Source of the DNA: Sphingopyxis fribergensis
GTDB lineage: Bacteria > Pseudomonadota > Alphaproteobacteria > Sphingomonadales > Sphingomonadaceae
Length of the DNA stretch: 64,000 bases
Assembly: GCF_000803645.1 (NCBI RefSeq)
Contig: NZ_CP009122.1
Location: forward strand, 2,580,501 to 2,644,500
Reading direction: 5' to 3'
Position numbers and translations under genes: made by a program
Notes under the pieces: model-generated
Databases searched by the model: none
What the model saw: the letters and a program-made list of their open reading frames with translations, nothing else
Told to the model about the DNA's origin: nothing
Part shown: positions 18,370-26,580 of the stretch, one piece after another
How positions within the stretch are numbered: the stretch's first letter is position 1
Layout of the letters: every line of letters begins with the position of its first letter

Positions 18370-18624
18370 TCATGCCCGGACGACGTCCGCTTCCCACCCC
18401 AAAGCGAACCTTCCCGACCATCTCCCCACATTTCGCATCCACGGCGAGCCACAACATAGAGCCTTGGTTTTTCCCGCTCGATACCCATCTGAAAGCCAAC
18501 GCCCCGTCGGCCAGGCCCTCGCCCCTCCCCCTTTCCCGCCTCGGCGCGAAGGACAGGCAAGGCAGGTTCGGCTTAGGTTCATCTCGGCACGCCAATCTGC
18601 GCCGCGGGGATATGGGGCCTTGGA
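18370..18624. other. Intergenic region, nothing recognised
   Basis: This 255-base stretch has no convincing open frame with a start, no strong hairpin and no match to the repeat families of the window. A promoter for the following secreted protein gene is presumably here but cannot be placed. Confidence 0.4.
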
Positions 18625-19047
18625 ATGCGATTGATAATGAAGAATAAAGCCGGCCTCCTCCTCCCCCTCTTCGCGGCGCTCGCCTTCGCCGCCCCCGCGC
18701 TCGCGCAGAATGACAGCTCGCTCGCGCAATCGAGCGAGCCGCCGCAGCGCACCTCGGTCCTTTACACCTATGGCGACGAACCCTGCCCCGAGCCCAAAGG
18801 CGATGAGATCGTCGTCTGCGCGCAGCAGCCCGAAACCGAACGCTACCGCGTACCCAAGGAATTGCGCGAGGAACTGAAGGACGACGCCCCCGTCGGCGGC
18901 GGCAGTTGGGCCTCGGCGGTCGAGGGCTATGACAATGTCGCGCGCGCGACGCGCCCGGGCAGCTGCTCGCCCGTCGGCAGCTACGGCTTCACCGGCTGCG
19001 CCGCCGCCGCGATGCGCGAATGGTTCGAAGCGCGCCGCGCGCCCTGA
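18625..19047 (+). CDS. Small secreted protein, unknown
   Basis: 140 residues if started at ATG 18625; ATG 18637 (MKNKAGLLLPLFAALAFAAP) is an equally good start. Both give a clear signal peptide ending ALAQ. The mature part has four cysteines (PCPEPKGDEIVVCAQQ and SCSPVGSYGFTGCAAAAM), suggesting disulfides in the periplasm. The PKGDEIVVCAQ..E..RYRVP pattern is common in sphingomonad secreted proteins, but no function is known to me. Confidence 0.7.
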   Translation: MRLIMKNKAGLLLPLFAALAFAAPALAQNDSSLAQSSEPPQRTSVLYTYGDEPCPEPKGDEIVVCAQQPETERYRVPKELREELKDDAPVGGGSWASAVEGYDNVARATRPGSCSPVGSYGFTGCAAAAMREWFEARRAP

Positions 19048-19083
19048 GCGTTCGCGCGCCCGATCAAACTCGGCTCGTCGCAT

Positions 19084-19101
19084 ATACCCCGCACGGGGTA
19101 T
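19084..19101. terminator. 8-bp perfect hairpin between convergent genes
   Basis: ATACCCCG-CA-CGGGGTAT lies between the converging secreted-protein and LuxR-type genes. There is no T-run on either side, so a terminator role is only suggested by position. The rest of the gap (19102-19264) shows nothing I recognise. Confidence 0.3.
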
Positions 19102-19264
19102 GCCACCGTCGTAAATCGCTGATAACCGGCCCGCCAGAGGGATTTGATTGTGTGGGGGCAATCGAAAACCGGGCGTGGCCGCACCCGTGGCACGAACGTC
19201 CGGCTGGGGGATATCGGCGGCTAGCGACCCGCCGTCGGTATCCTTTCCCGCTCAGGACCCTAAC

Positions 19265-20371
19265 CTAACGCAACAACCGGTTCACCAGCGCCGTCAATTC
19301 GGCCTCGCGGGCGACATCGCTCTTGCGCAGGATCGATTTGATCTGCGTGCTCAGCGTCTGCGCGCTCGTACCGCGCGTCGCAGCTATATCCTCGCGCGCC
19401 TCACCATTCGCCAGCCGCACCGCGATCGCGGCCTCGGCTGCGGTCAGGCCCAACGCGGCGCGCAGCGGTGCGATCCGCGTCGCGGGAATATCCGCCGCGC
19501 GCCGCGCGACGACCAGCACGCGCGGGTCGAACCCGAAATCCCATTCGCGCCGCGGCAGGCGAAAGATTTCGCAAAGCAGGCCGGCCCCGCCCTCAAGCGG
19601 GGACCCGATCCAATATTGCTGCATCACCGCGCCGCTCTGCGCCCGGCCAAGCGCCGCCTGAAGCACCGCATCGGCATCGCGCCGCGCCGCGCCCAGCCGG
19701 CCCCGGCGCACGCACAACGCGCCGCCCGCCCGGTCGCCGACGATCGCCTCCGCCGACCCCGACAGCGCCGCGACGGCGCCATGCCGGTCGATCAGGAACG
19801 CCGCGACACCGATCGCATCGAACGCCCCGACGGTCATCGCCGCGCCGCGCCGCGCCATCGCCTGCTGCATCCTGACCGCCGCCAGCGCATAGCTCGCCCC
19901 CGCCGCGAACATCTTCTGGTCGCGCTCGTCGCTCCGTCCCTCGCGCTCGGACCGCAGCGACGCCAGCCCGACGAGCAGCCCTTCGCCCTCGACCAGCACC
20001 GTCTGGCAGCCGTGGACGCCGTCCCACTTGCGGACATGCTCCTCATAATCGTCGGTGCCGCTGTGTTGGCGCGCGATGTCGTAATGAACCTCGCTCAAAA
20101 TCTCCATCGGCCGCCCGGATGCTGCGACGCGCCAGTTGACCTCGGGCCGCCATCCCTCGATTTCCAGGAACTCGCGCTGATAGGCGGCGTCGATATCGGG
20201 CATGAAATTGAACAAAGTCGCCTCATCGCCGAGCCCCAGCAATTGCGCGCGCGACGAGCCGGTCCGGCGCGCGAACAGACGCAGCGCCATGTTCCAGCCG
20301 TCCTCCTCGAACGGCGCCGCCAGAAAGGTATTTTCGACCTCGCCCGCTTCGCGGGCAAACAGGCTATCCAT
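19265..20371 (-). CDS. LuxR-type HTH transcriptional regulator
   Basis: 368 residues from the ATG at 20371 (MDSLFAREAGEVENTF); the much longer open frame upstream is antisense to yceI. The C-terminal 65 residues form a GerE/LuxR HTH (LGLTAAEAAIAVRLANGEAR, EDIAATRGTSAQTLSTQIKS). About 300 N-terminal residues form an unidentified sensory region, without the response-regulator Asp pocket or an obvious autoinducer domain. This architecture is common among orphan sphingomonad LuxR-type regulators. The target is unknown; divergent yceI is the nearest candidate. Confidence 0.8.
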   Translation of the reverse strand: MDSLFAREAGEVENTFLAAPFEEDGWNMALRLFARRTGSSRAQLLGLGDEATLFNFMPDIDAAYQREFLEIEGWRPEVNWRVAASGRPMEILSEVHYDIARQHSGTDDYEEHVRKWDGVHGCQTVLVEGEGLLVGLASLRSEREGRSDERDQKMFAAGASYALAAVRMQQAMARRGAAMTVGAFDAIGVAAFLIDRHGAVAALSGSAEAIVGDRAGGALCVRRGRLGAARRDADAVLQAALGRAQSGAVMQQYWIGSPLEGGAGLLCEIFRLPRREWDFGFDPRVLVVARRAADIPATRIAPLRAALGLTAAEAAIAVRLANGEAREDIAATRGTSAQTLSTQIKSILRKSDVAREAELTALVNRLLR

Positions 20372-20470
20372 AGACGTCGGCCCCCCAGCCTTCGTGCTTC
20401 GCCGCGTTGCAGCATGAAACCGGGTGCGACACAAGCGCCTTGCGACGACGTGCGCACCGCGACCCGAACC

Positions 20471-20485
20471 GAAACGCTGCGTTTC
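20471..20485. promoter_or_regulatory. GAAACG-CTG-CGTTTC palindrome between LuxR-type gene and yceI
   Basis: A perfect 6-3-6 inverted repeat about 67 bases before the yceI start and 100 bases before the divergent regulator start. It could be an operator for the LuxR-type protein. Confidence 0.3.
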
Positions 20486-20551
20486 AGTGGGGCTTATTGA
20501 CGCCGCCGGGCGCCTTCGCCTAGCTTCCGCCTCCCCAACAGGAGATTTTCC

Positions 20552-21193
20552 ATGCGCCGCATCGTCCCCTACGCCGCCGCCGCTCTCGTCGCCGTCGTCG
20601 CGACCCCGATCGTCCTCGCACAGGGCGGTTCCGCCCCCGGCGCGCCCGACAAGACGCGCGTCACCGCGGGCACCTACGCCGCCGACGCCGGCCACACGAT
20701 GGTCGTGTGGGAAGTCGATCATCTCGGCTTCAGCAAATATACCGGCATCTTCGGTGACGTGACCGGAACGCTCGTCATCGATCCCAAGAACCCCGCTGCG
20801 GCCAAGGTCGATGTGACGATCCCGGTGGCAAAGGTCACGACCGCCAGCGCCGGGCTCACCAGCCACCTCCTCCGCGCAGGCAAGGACGGCGGCAAGCCCG
20901 ACTTCTTTGGCGCCGCCCCCGCCGACGCCAAATTCGTCTCGACCAGCGTCGTCCTTGACGATGACGGCGACGAAGCCAAGGTTACGGGCAACCTCACCCT
21001 CAACGGCGTGACCAAGCCGGTCACCCTCGACGTCGATTTCCACGGTGCCGGCGTCGGCATGAACAAGAAGGAAACCGTGGGGTTCGAGGCCGAAACCACG
21101 ATCAAGCGCAGCGACTTCGGCATCAACATGGGCATCCCCTATGTCAGCGACGCTGTCGAACTCGAAATCCACGCCGCGTTCGAAAAGCAGTAA
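20552..21193 (+). CDS. YceI-family periplasmic lipid-binding protein
   Basis: 213 residues with a signal peptide (MRRIVPYAAAALVAVVATPI, cut near VLAQ). The YceI lipocalin-like barrel is clear: AGTYAADAGHTMVVWEVDHL, FSKYTGIFGDVTGTL, VTGNLTLNGVTKPVTLDVDF and IKRSDFGINMGIPYVSDAVE. Members bind polyisoprenoids or related lipids in the periplasm. CAGGAG lies about 8 bases before the ATG. Confidence 0.93.
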   Translation: MRRIVPYAAAALVAVVATPIVLAQGGSAPGAPDKTRVTAGTYAADAGHTMVVWEVDHLGFSKYTGIFGDVTGTLVIDPKNPAAAKVDVTIPVAKVTTASAGLTSHLLRAGKDGGKPDFFGAAPADAKFVSTSVVLDDDGDEAKVTGNLTLNGVTKPVTLDVDFHGAGVGMNKKETVGFEAETTIKRSDFGINMGIPYVSDAVELEIHAAFEKQ

Positions 21194-21204
21194 GAAAAAA
21201 TACT

Positions 21205-21275
21205 CGTCATTCCCGCGAAAGCCGGAACCCAGCGAGCAACCGTTGCAGCTGGGTCCCCGCTTTCGCGGGGATGAC
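21205..21275. repeat. Opposed palindrome pair downstream of yceI
   Basis: Same architecture as 10881, with one base change in the left hairpin (GCGAAAGCCGGAACCC) that weakens its stem, and CCAGCGAGCAACCGTTGCAGCTGGG as the linker. Confidence 0.75.
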
Positions 21276-21382
21276 AAGAAATGGGGGAGCGTTCACTCCC
21301 TCACGCCAATCTGTCACACGCGCCGACTATGCGGGGGCGGGACCAGCGATGGCCCCGCCCCTTTTCGTACAGGAGCTATGCG

Positions 21383-21736
21383 ATGAGCGAACTGGTACGC
21401 GAAATTGTCGAAGTGGACGCCTCGATCGACGGCGACGAGGAAAACCCGCTGCTGGTCGTCGAGGCCGAGGGTCTTGCCCCCACCGCGGGCTGGAACAATG
21501 TCCGGCTCGATCCCCATGTCTACATCACCCCGCCCGAGGACGGCGTACAGGACTTCGACCTTGTCGGCGACCGCCCTTCGGACGCCGGCGCCGACGCGCT
21601 CGCCGAAGTCGAGGCTGCATGGGAAGGTCCGCTTCAGGACTGGTGCATCGCCGTCCGCGTCCACGCGATCGACAATCTGATCGAGGACGAGATTTTCGAA
21701 CCCTGGGACGAGGACGACGAGAGCGAAGCCGCCTGA
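21383..21736 (+). CDS. Small acidic cytoplasmic protein, unknown
   Basis: 117 residues from ATG 21383, with AGGAG upstream. Strongly acidic throughout (IVEVDASIDGDEENPLLVVE; C-terminus EPWDEDDESEAA), with no signal or membrane segment. GWNNVRLDPHVYITPPEDGV suggests a compact fold. I do not recognise the family; it lies alone between a repeat and the rhodanese gene. Confidence 0.65.
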   Translation: MSELVREIVEVDASIDGDEENPLLVVEAEGLAPTAGWNNVRLDPHVYITPPEDGVQDFDLVGDRPSDAGADALAEVEAAWEGPLQDWCIAVRVHAIDNLIEDEIFEPWDEDDESEAA

Positions 21737-21865
21737 CGCTCGCCCCTCGACGATCCCCTGCACTGCGCCGGGCCGCCGCATGCCGCGCGGCCCGGCGACA
21801 TTTTCGGTTCATCGCAGAGCCAGCCAGCGCGGCGTAGCGTCCCTCGGCTTCAAGGGAGGATCCTC

Positions 21866-22351
21866 ATGCGCACCCCGCTTCTCGCTCTCGCCCTCACCGC
21901 CACCCCCGCGCTGGCCCAGGCCAACCCGCAAATCGACTATCCCGCCTTCCAGGCGCTCACCGCCAGCGTCGCCCCCGAACGCGCGACGCGCCTCGTCAGG
22001 TTCGACGCGTTCAAGGCCGAGGCCGCGAAACCCGACACCCTCCTCCTCGACGCCCGCTCGAAGGACGCCTTCGCCGGCGGCCATATCAAGGGCGCGGTCA
22101 ACCTCCCCCTCACCGACTTCACCGCCGAAAGCCTCGCCGCGGTGATCGGCGCCAACCCCGACCGCCCCATCCTCATCTATTGCAACAATAATTTCTCGAA
22201 CCACCGCAGCCCCGTGCCGCTCAAATCGGCGCCGCTCGCGCTCAATATCCAGACCTTCATCAACCTCGTCGGCTATGGCTATCCGAACGTCCTCGAACTC
22301 GCCGACGTCGTCGATTTCACCGATCCCAAGGTGGAATGGGTCACGGGCTGA
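21866..22351 (+). CDS. Periplasmic rhodanese-domain protein
   Basis: 161 residues with a signal peptide (MRTPLLALALTATPALAQ). The rhodanese core is TLLLDARSKDAFAGGHIKGA (CH2A-like) and the active-site loop is IYCNNNFSNHRSPVPLK. The catalytic Cys is present, but the loop is longer than the usual six residues. Such proteins transfer sulfane sulfur or bind metals. GGGAGG lies 6 bases before the ATG. Confidence 0.85.
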   Translation: MRTPLLALALTATPALAQANPQIDYPAFQALTASVAPERATRLVRFDAFKAEAAKPDTLLLDARSKDAFAGGHIKGAVNLPLTDFTAESLAAVIGANPDRPILIYCNNNFSNHRSPVPLKSAPLALNIQTFINLVGYGYPNVLELADVVDFTDPKVEWVTG

Positions 22352-22370
22352 GCCCCTCACAAACAAACCT

Positions 22371-22442
22371 CGTCATTCCCGCGAAAGCGGGAACCCAGCG
22401 AGCTACCGTTGCAACTGGGTTCCCGCTTTCGCGGGAATGACG
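22371..22442. repeat. Opposed palindrome pair upstream of the leuA leader
   Basis: 72-base copy of the 10881-type element (CCCGCGAAAGCGGG ... CCCGCTTTCGCGGG) between the rhodanese gene and the leuA leader. Confidence 0.8.
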
Positions 22443-22514
22443 AAGGCAAGAGGATGACGCAATTTTCCCACTCCCCCCTTGCCAAGCACGACATTTTGCA
22501 TCACTAGAGCGCCC

Positions 22515-22565
22515 ATGCGCGGCAACGCCCTTCTTCTTCTGCGACTTACACGCCCTTGGGCGTGA
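22515..22565 (+). CDS. leuL: leuA leader peptide (Leu-rich attenuator peptide)
   Basis: A 16-codon open frame, MRGNALLLLRLTRPWA, ends 83 bases before leuA. Four consecutive Leu codons (CTT CTT CTT CTG) and a fifth two codons later are what a leucine attenuator peptide needs: ribosome stalling at low Leu-tRNA changes downstream RNA folding. It is too short for automatic gene calls. Leu leader peptides before leuA are well known in proteobacteria; the assignment here is from the sequence pattern and position. Confidence 0.8.
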   Translation: MRGNALLLLRLTRPWA

Positions 22566-22613
22566 CACTGGCTGCGCGCTAGTCGCGGCCACCCGCTCAA
22601 GGGTCCGATCGAC
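22549..22613 (+). promoter_or_regulatory. leuA leader: mutually exclusive hairpins
   Basis: Three hairpins follow or overlap the Leu-rich peptide: CACGCCC-TT-GGGCGTG (22549-22564, spanning its stop codon); GGCTGCG/CGCGGCC (22570-22590, one G-U pair); and a longer stem 22582-22613 (GTCG, GG, ACCC pairing with GGGT, CC, CGAC). The second and third share 22584-22590 and cannot coexist, as expected of an antiterminator/terminator pair. No T-run follows the last hairpin, so the mechanism may be Rho-dependent or translational. Confidence 0.5.
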
Positions 22614-22648
22614 ACAGCACCGCAACCACCAGAAGAAGTTACCTCACC

Positions 22649-24316
22649 ATGACCATGCTCCGCGACCCCTCGGTCAAATATAGCGCCTTTCCGCAGATTC
22701 CCCTGGGAACCCGCGAATGGCCCGGCCGCACGATCACCCAGGCGCCGATCTGGCTCTCCACCGACATGCGCGACGGCAATCAGGCGCTGATCGACCCGAT
22801 GGATGCCGAGAAAAAGGCACGCTTCTTCGACCTGCTCGTCCGCATCGGCCTCAAAGAAATCGAAGTCGGCTTCCCCAGCGCCGGCGCGACCGAGTATGAC
22901 TTCATCTCGGGCCTCGTCCGCGATGGCCGCATCCCCGACGACGTCACCCCGCAGGTGCTGACCCAGAGCCGCGCCGACCTCATCCGCACCAGCTTCGACA
23001 GCCTCGCGGGCGCGAAAACCGCGATCGTCCACGTCTATAACGCGGTCAGCCCCGCGTGGCGCAAGATCGTCTTCGGCATGGACATGGCCGACATCAAACA
23101 GATCGCGATCGACGGCGCCAAGCAGCTGCGCGACAATGCCGCGCGCCTGCCGCAAACCAACTGGCGTTTCGAGTACAGCCCCGAAACCTTCTCGACCGCC
23201 GAACTCGATTTCAGCATCGAAGTATGCGCCGCGGTGATGGACATTCTCCAGCCCACCACCGACAACCCGATCATCCTCAACCTGCCCGCAACGGTCGAGG
23301 CCGCGACCGCGAACATCTACGCCGACCAGATCGAATATTTCGGCAAGAACCTGCCGAACCGCGACCGCGCGCTGATATCCTTGCACACCCACAACGACCG
23401 CGGCACCGGCGTCGCGGCGGCCGAGCTCGGCCTGCTCGCGGGCGCCGACCGCGTCGAGGGCTGCCTGTTCGGCAATGGCGAGCGCACCGGCAACACCTGC
23501 CTCGTCACCATCGCGCTCAACATGTACACACAGGGCGTCGACCCCGAACTCGACTTCTCGAACATCGACGAGGTCATCCAGACGGTCGAATATTGCAACC
23601 AGCTCCCCGTCCACCCGCGCCACCCCTATGGCGGCGAACTCGTCTACACCGCTTTCTCGGGCAGCCATCAGGACGCGATCAAGAAAGGCTTCGCCGCGCG
23701 CGAACGCCAGAATGACGAGCGCTGGGAAGTCCCCTACCTGCCCATCGACCCCGCCGACCTCGGCCGCAGCTATGAAGCGGTGATCCGCGTCAACAGCCAG
23801 TCGGGCAAGGGCGGCGTCGCATGGGTGCTCGAACAGGACAAGGGCCTGAAACTCCCGAAGAAAATGCAGGCGAGCTTCAGCCATGTCGTGCAGGCGCTCG
23901 CCGACGAGACGAGTCGCGAGCTCGGCGCCGAGGATATCTGGGGCGCCTTCGACCACGCCTATCTCGTGACCGAGGGTAAGCGCTTCCAGCTCGTCGACTG
24001 GTCCGAAACGCACTCGGGGCCCGACCGCATCTTCGCCGGCAAGCTCACCATCGACGGCGCCACCCGCAGCGTCAGCGGCCGCGGCAACGGCCTGATGAGC
24101 AGCGTCATCGCCGCGCTGGCCGAAAGCGGCGGCCCGATCATGGACATCGTCGATTACAGCGAGCACGCGATCGGCCAGGGCAGCAAGGTGCAAGCCGCCG
24201 CCTATGTCGAATGCCGCACCGCCGACGGCAAAAGCATCTTCGGCTGCGGCCTCGACACCGACGTTGCGACGGCGAGCGTGCGGGCGATTTTGTCGGCGGC
24301 GAATGGGGCGGAGTAA
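22649..24316 (+). CDS. leuA: 2-isopropylmalate synthase, LeuA2-type
   Basis: 555 residues, with the long-form (fungal/actinobacterial-like) N-terminus: YSAFPQIPLGTREWPGRTIT and APIWLSTDMRDGNQALIDPM. The catalytic TIM barrel carries metal-binding LISLHTHNDRGTGVAAAE and GCLFGNGERTGN. The C-terminal LeuA dimer domain ends VASVRAILSAANGAE-like (actual TASVRAILSAANG) and mediates leucine feedback. It makes isopropylmalate from acetyl-CoA and ketoisovalerate, the first committed leucine step. The stop is one base from the stop of the convergent RelA/SpoT-fold gene. Confidence 0.95.
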   Translation: MTMLRDPSVKYSAFPQIPLGTREWPGRTITQAPIWLSTDMRDGNQALIDPMDAEKKARFFDLLVRIGLKEIEVGFPSAGATEYDFISGLVRDGRIPDDVTPQVLTQSRADLIRTSFDSLAGAKTAIVHVYNAVSPAWRKIVFGMDMADIKQIAIDGAKQLRDNAARLPQTNWRFEYSPETFSTAELDFSIEVCAAVMDILQPTTDNPIILNLPATVEAATANIYADQIEYFGKNLPNRDRALISLHTHNDRGTGVAAAELGLLAGADRVEGCLFGNGERTGNTCLVTIALNMYTQGVDPELDFSNIDEVIQTVEYCNQLPVHPRHPYGGELVYTAFSGSHQDAIKKGFAARERQNDERWEVPYLPIDPADLGRSYEAVIRVNSQSGKGGVAWVLEQDKGLKLPKKMQASFSHVVQALADETSRELGAEDIWGAFDHAYLVTEGKRFQLVDWSETHSGPDRIFAGKLTIDGATRSVSGRGNGLMSSVIAALAESGGPIMDIVDYSEHAIGQGSKVQAAAYVECRTADGKSIFGCGLDTDVATASVRAILSAANGAE

Positions 24317-24317
24317 T

Positions 24318-25307
24318 CTAGCCGTCCGCACTTTCTCCGATGTCATTTAGGAGCGGCTCTAACTGGCTCGTGGTCATGGGCCAGTCCCTGATAGCCTCTC
24401 GGTAATTCGCGGAAGCGGCCAAGTAAACTAGAAGCACCGATGGCTGAGAGAATATCGGATTTCTCTCAGCCAAATGATCCCTGATCTTCTGAGGGATGTA
24501 AGGTTTTGATCTTACAAGATCATTTATCTGCTCTGAAAACTCATTAGTGAAAAATTTCTCGAATGAACCAGCAAGTAGACCCTCTATTGCGTTCGGCTTT
24601 GGCGCGACTCCGACGATCGCCTGATAGACCTCAGACGCCTTTCGGGTAAGCTCTCTTACAGAGGCAAGCGCCTTGTTCACGTCTTCTGTGACGCGTTCAA
24701 AATAGTCGTTCGTCGCCTCCAGCAAAGCCATGCTCTTTGCAGCATTTCTTTGCATAATTGGCGTTGCAGCGACTTGAGGCTTATATATAGTATCATGCGT
24801 CAATTCGCTATACGCATGCTGAAGTATTGTCTTAATTTGTACTTCACACGGTATATCTTTCGGTACGACTATGTCGCCGTAGGAAAATTCTTCATTCGGT
24901 CGAACAACGTAGTGGAATGCCGCGTAGTCAAACTCGATTGGTCGCGCTTTTCGCTCCTCCTCATGGTCCCTATCTTTCGAGAACGACCATCCTTGGATCG
25001 AGGTCAGCACCTCCTGAACCAACTTCATGTCGGAGCCCAAAAGGACAACCAACCGAATGCCGACCTTGTCGGTTATCTCTTCATATGGGTTCTGATAGTT
25101 TTTTCCCGGTCTGTAAAACGCCTTTTCGACCAGTTTGTGCCCGTCCTTCAATCGAGGGGTCACGTGAATCTTGAGGAAATAATCTACATCGACAGACAAA
25201 CGCCCACGAAGGCCATCCTTGACCGCGTCGGCAATGCAGTGCCCCCAAGCAAGGTAAGCATCCTTTTCAACATTCCAACGATCGAGCAAATCACTTTCAC
25301 GGGTCAT
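24318..25307 (-). CDS. RelA/SpoT nucleotidyltransferase-fold protein (alarmone-synthetase-like)
   Basis: 329 residues. Residues about 45-180 follow the RelA/SpoT synthetase pattern: PRLKDGHKLVEKAFY, EEITDKVGIRLVVLL (catalytic-type D80), EFDYAAFHYVV (usual GYxSxH, here DYAAFH) and CEVQIKTILQHAYSEL (E155 of the ExQ motif). The C-terminal 150 residues are helical and unassigned; no HD hydrolase, TGS or ACT domain is seen. It could make (p)ppGpp, (pp)pApp or modify tRNA, as toxSAS toxins do. Its ATG overlaps the upstream NA37 gene by four bases. Codon use is much more AT-rich than in the surroundings, so it is probably acquired. Confidence 0.8.
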   Translation of the reverse strand: MTRESDLLDRWNVEKDAYLAWGHCIADAVKDGLRGRLSVDVDYFLKIHVTPRLKDGHKLVEKAFYRPGKNYQNPYEEITDKVGIRLVVLLGSDMKLVQEVLTSIQGWSFSKDRDHEEERKARPIEFDYAAFHYVVRPNEEFSYGDIVVPKDIPCEVQIKTILQHAYSELTHDTIYKPQVAATPIMQRNAAKSMALLEATNDYFERVTEDVNKALASVRELTRKASEVYQAIVGVAPKPNAIEGLLAGSFEKFFTNEFSEQINDLVRSKPYIPQKIRDHLAERNPIFSQPSVLLVYLAASANYREAIRDWPMTTSQLEPLLNDIGESADG

Positions 25308-26365
25308 TCCGGATTTTCGATCCCACCCTTAATGGTAATGTGCGTAACAACACCGCCATCCGCCGCCTCGACAGTTTCCATGGTCACCATTTCAGCAAAC
25401 GCCTGCGGCGGCCCGGATAGTGTGACCTTATTCCCAAACCTCACCTGACGCACCTTAAGGCTCCCTTGAACCTCCCGCAGATCCTTGTCCACGGCCCGCG
25501 CTGGGAACCCCTGACCTCGCATAAACGCGACGTAGTTGTTCGCTACATCGTTTGGAAGATAGTTATCGGCAAATTGCTGAACCTGAATGGTCGGAGATTG
25601 ATCGACCTTAAGATAGGTGTAGAGGCCATTAAACAGGTCTACTTTTTGGTCTCGGGGAAGGTTCGAAGATCTTATGTAACCCTTTGTTTGCTCAAAGAAT
25701 TGCTTCACCCTGTGTGCGCTATCTTCTGGAATATCCAAACCAAGAAAGTTACTATAAAAATAGTTAGCAGCACCATCCCGGCGAGAAGCCGTGAGCAGCT
25801 GGTCAAAGAGCAAGGGGGACCAACCATCAGGAAAATCTGCGCCGTCGGCCGCGCCCTCATCCATAAACAGGCCGATTTTGTATAGCTTTGTCCCCTTGCT
25901 GAGAAACAAATCACTAACAAATCTAGCTTGGAGATTTCCTGTTTTCTGAAACGCCTCGTGAAGCTCTGCCTTCATAACCGCAAAAAATCGGTTTGCCGGC
26001 TGACCTACCGATCCCTCGAATACGACAACAACACCGCCAGGGATTCTCTGCGATGTCTGCGAGGCAGCAAGCTTATCAGCAAAATGTCGCGACTGGATAA
26101 TGAAGTCACCGTCATTTGCAGCATTCAACAACTCTGCCCCGGCAGCTACAGCCGAACCCGCTCCAGAGTCCCTGATAGCCATCTCCATGCAGTGTCCATC
26201 GCTCTTAAATGCTGCGAGAACCCGACTTCGAAAAGCATTCAAAGCTGCTCCTTGCAGCTGAAATAGCCCCTGAGCATATTGGGGTTGCACAACATTACCG
26301 GCATCGTCACGTACGTAAACTTCATGCAGACAAACTCGGCCAACCGTAAGGTTTTCTAACGCCAT
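25304..26365 (-). CDS. NA37/NdpA (YejK-like) nucleoid-associated protein
   Basis: 353 residues. The pattern VYVRDDAGNVVQPQYAQGLF near the N-terminus, ANRFFAVMKAELHEAF (K132) and LSKGTKLYKIGLFMDE resemble the 37-kDa nucleoid-associated family (PF04245), known in E. coli as YejK. These proteins bind the nucleoid. In many genomes extra copies sit in accessory regions. The gene is AT-rich relative to its surroundings and is translationally coupled (ATGA) to a RelA/SpoT-fold protein. A Shine-Dalgarno-like GGAGGG lies about 4 bases upstream of the ATG. Confidence 0.75.
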   Translation of the reverse strand: MALENLTVGRVCLHEVYVRDDAGNVVQPQYAQGLFQLQGAALNAFRSRVLAAFKSDGHCMEMAIRDSGAGSAVAAGAELLNAANDGDFIIQSRHFADKLAASQTSQRIPGGVVVVFEGSVGQPANRFFAVMKAELHEAFQKTGNLQARFVSDLFLSKGTKLYKIGLFMDEGAADGADFPDGWSPLLFDQLLTASRRDGAANYFYSNFLGLDIPEDSAHRVKQFFEQTKGYIRSSNLPRDQKVDLFNGLYTYLKVDQSPTIQVQQFADNYLPNDVANNYVAFMRGQGFPARAVDKDLREVQGSLKVRQVRFGNKVTLSGPPQAFAEMVTMETVEAADGGVVTHITIKGGIENPE

Positions 26366-26580
26366 ACCCCCTCCATCATACTAAACCACGCCCCGCTTCG
26401 TCACGATCATAGAAGCTTGCCACATATTGTAAGCTACATTGAAGTGGTGATTTTTCATATCAAAGAAAAGACCGTATTTGAGGCACTCCGGCCTTAGCCG
26501 ATCCGACCAAATTTTCTCTTTCCTACAATTCACCCATATGGTTCATTCTATCGGTTTCACCTAACCGAAAGGACGAATCG
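26366..26580. promoter_or_regulatory. AT-rich spacer upstream of the NA37/RelA-fold operon
   Basis: 215 bases, clearly lower in GC than the flanking core genes. It must hold the promoter of the minus-strand NA37 operon and of the plus-strand HTH-like gene. CCGAAAGGACG just before 26581 supplies the latter's ribosome binding site. I could not place a -35/-10 pair confidently and see no flanking direct repeat that would mark an insertion target. Confidence 0.4.

Noticed and set aside
19265..21277. A 670-codon open frame on the minus strand
   Set aside because: Only the last 368 codons are the LuxR-type regulator; the rest is antisense to yceI and the repeat, and a good ATG with conserved protein begins at 20371.
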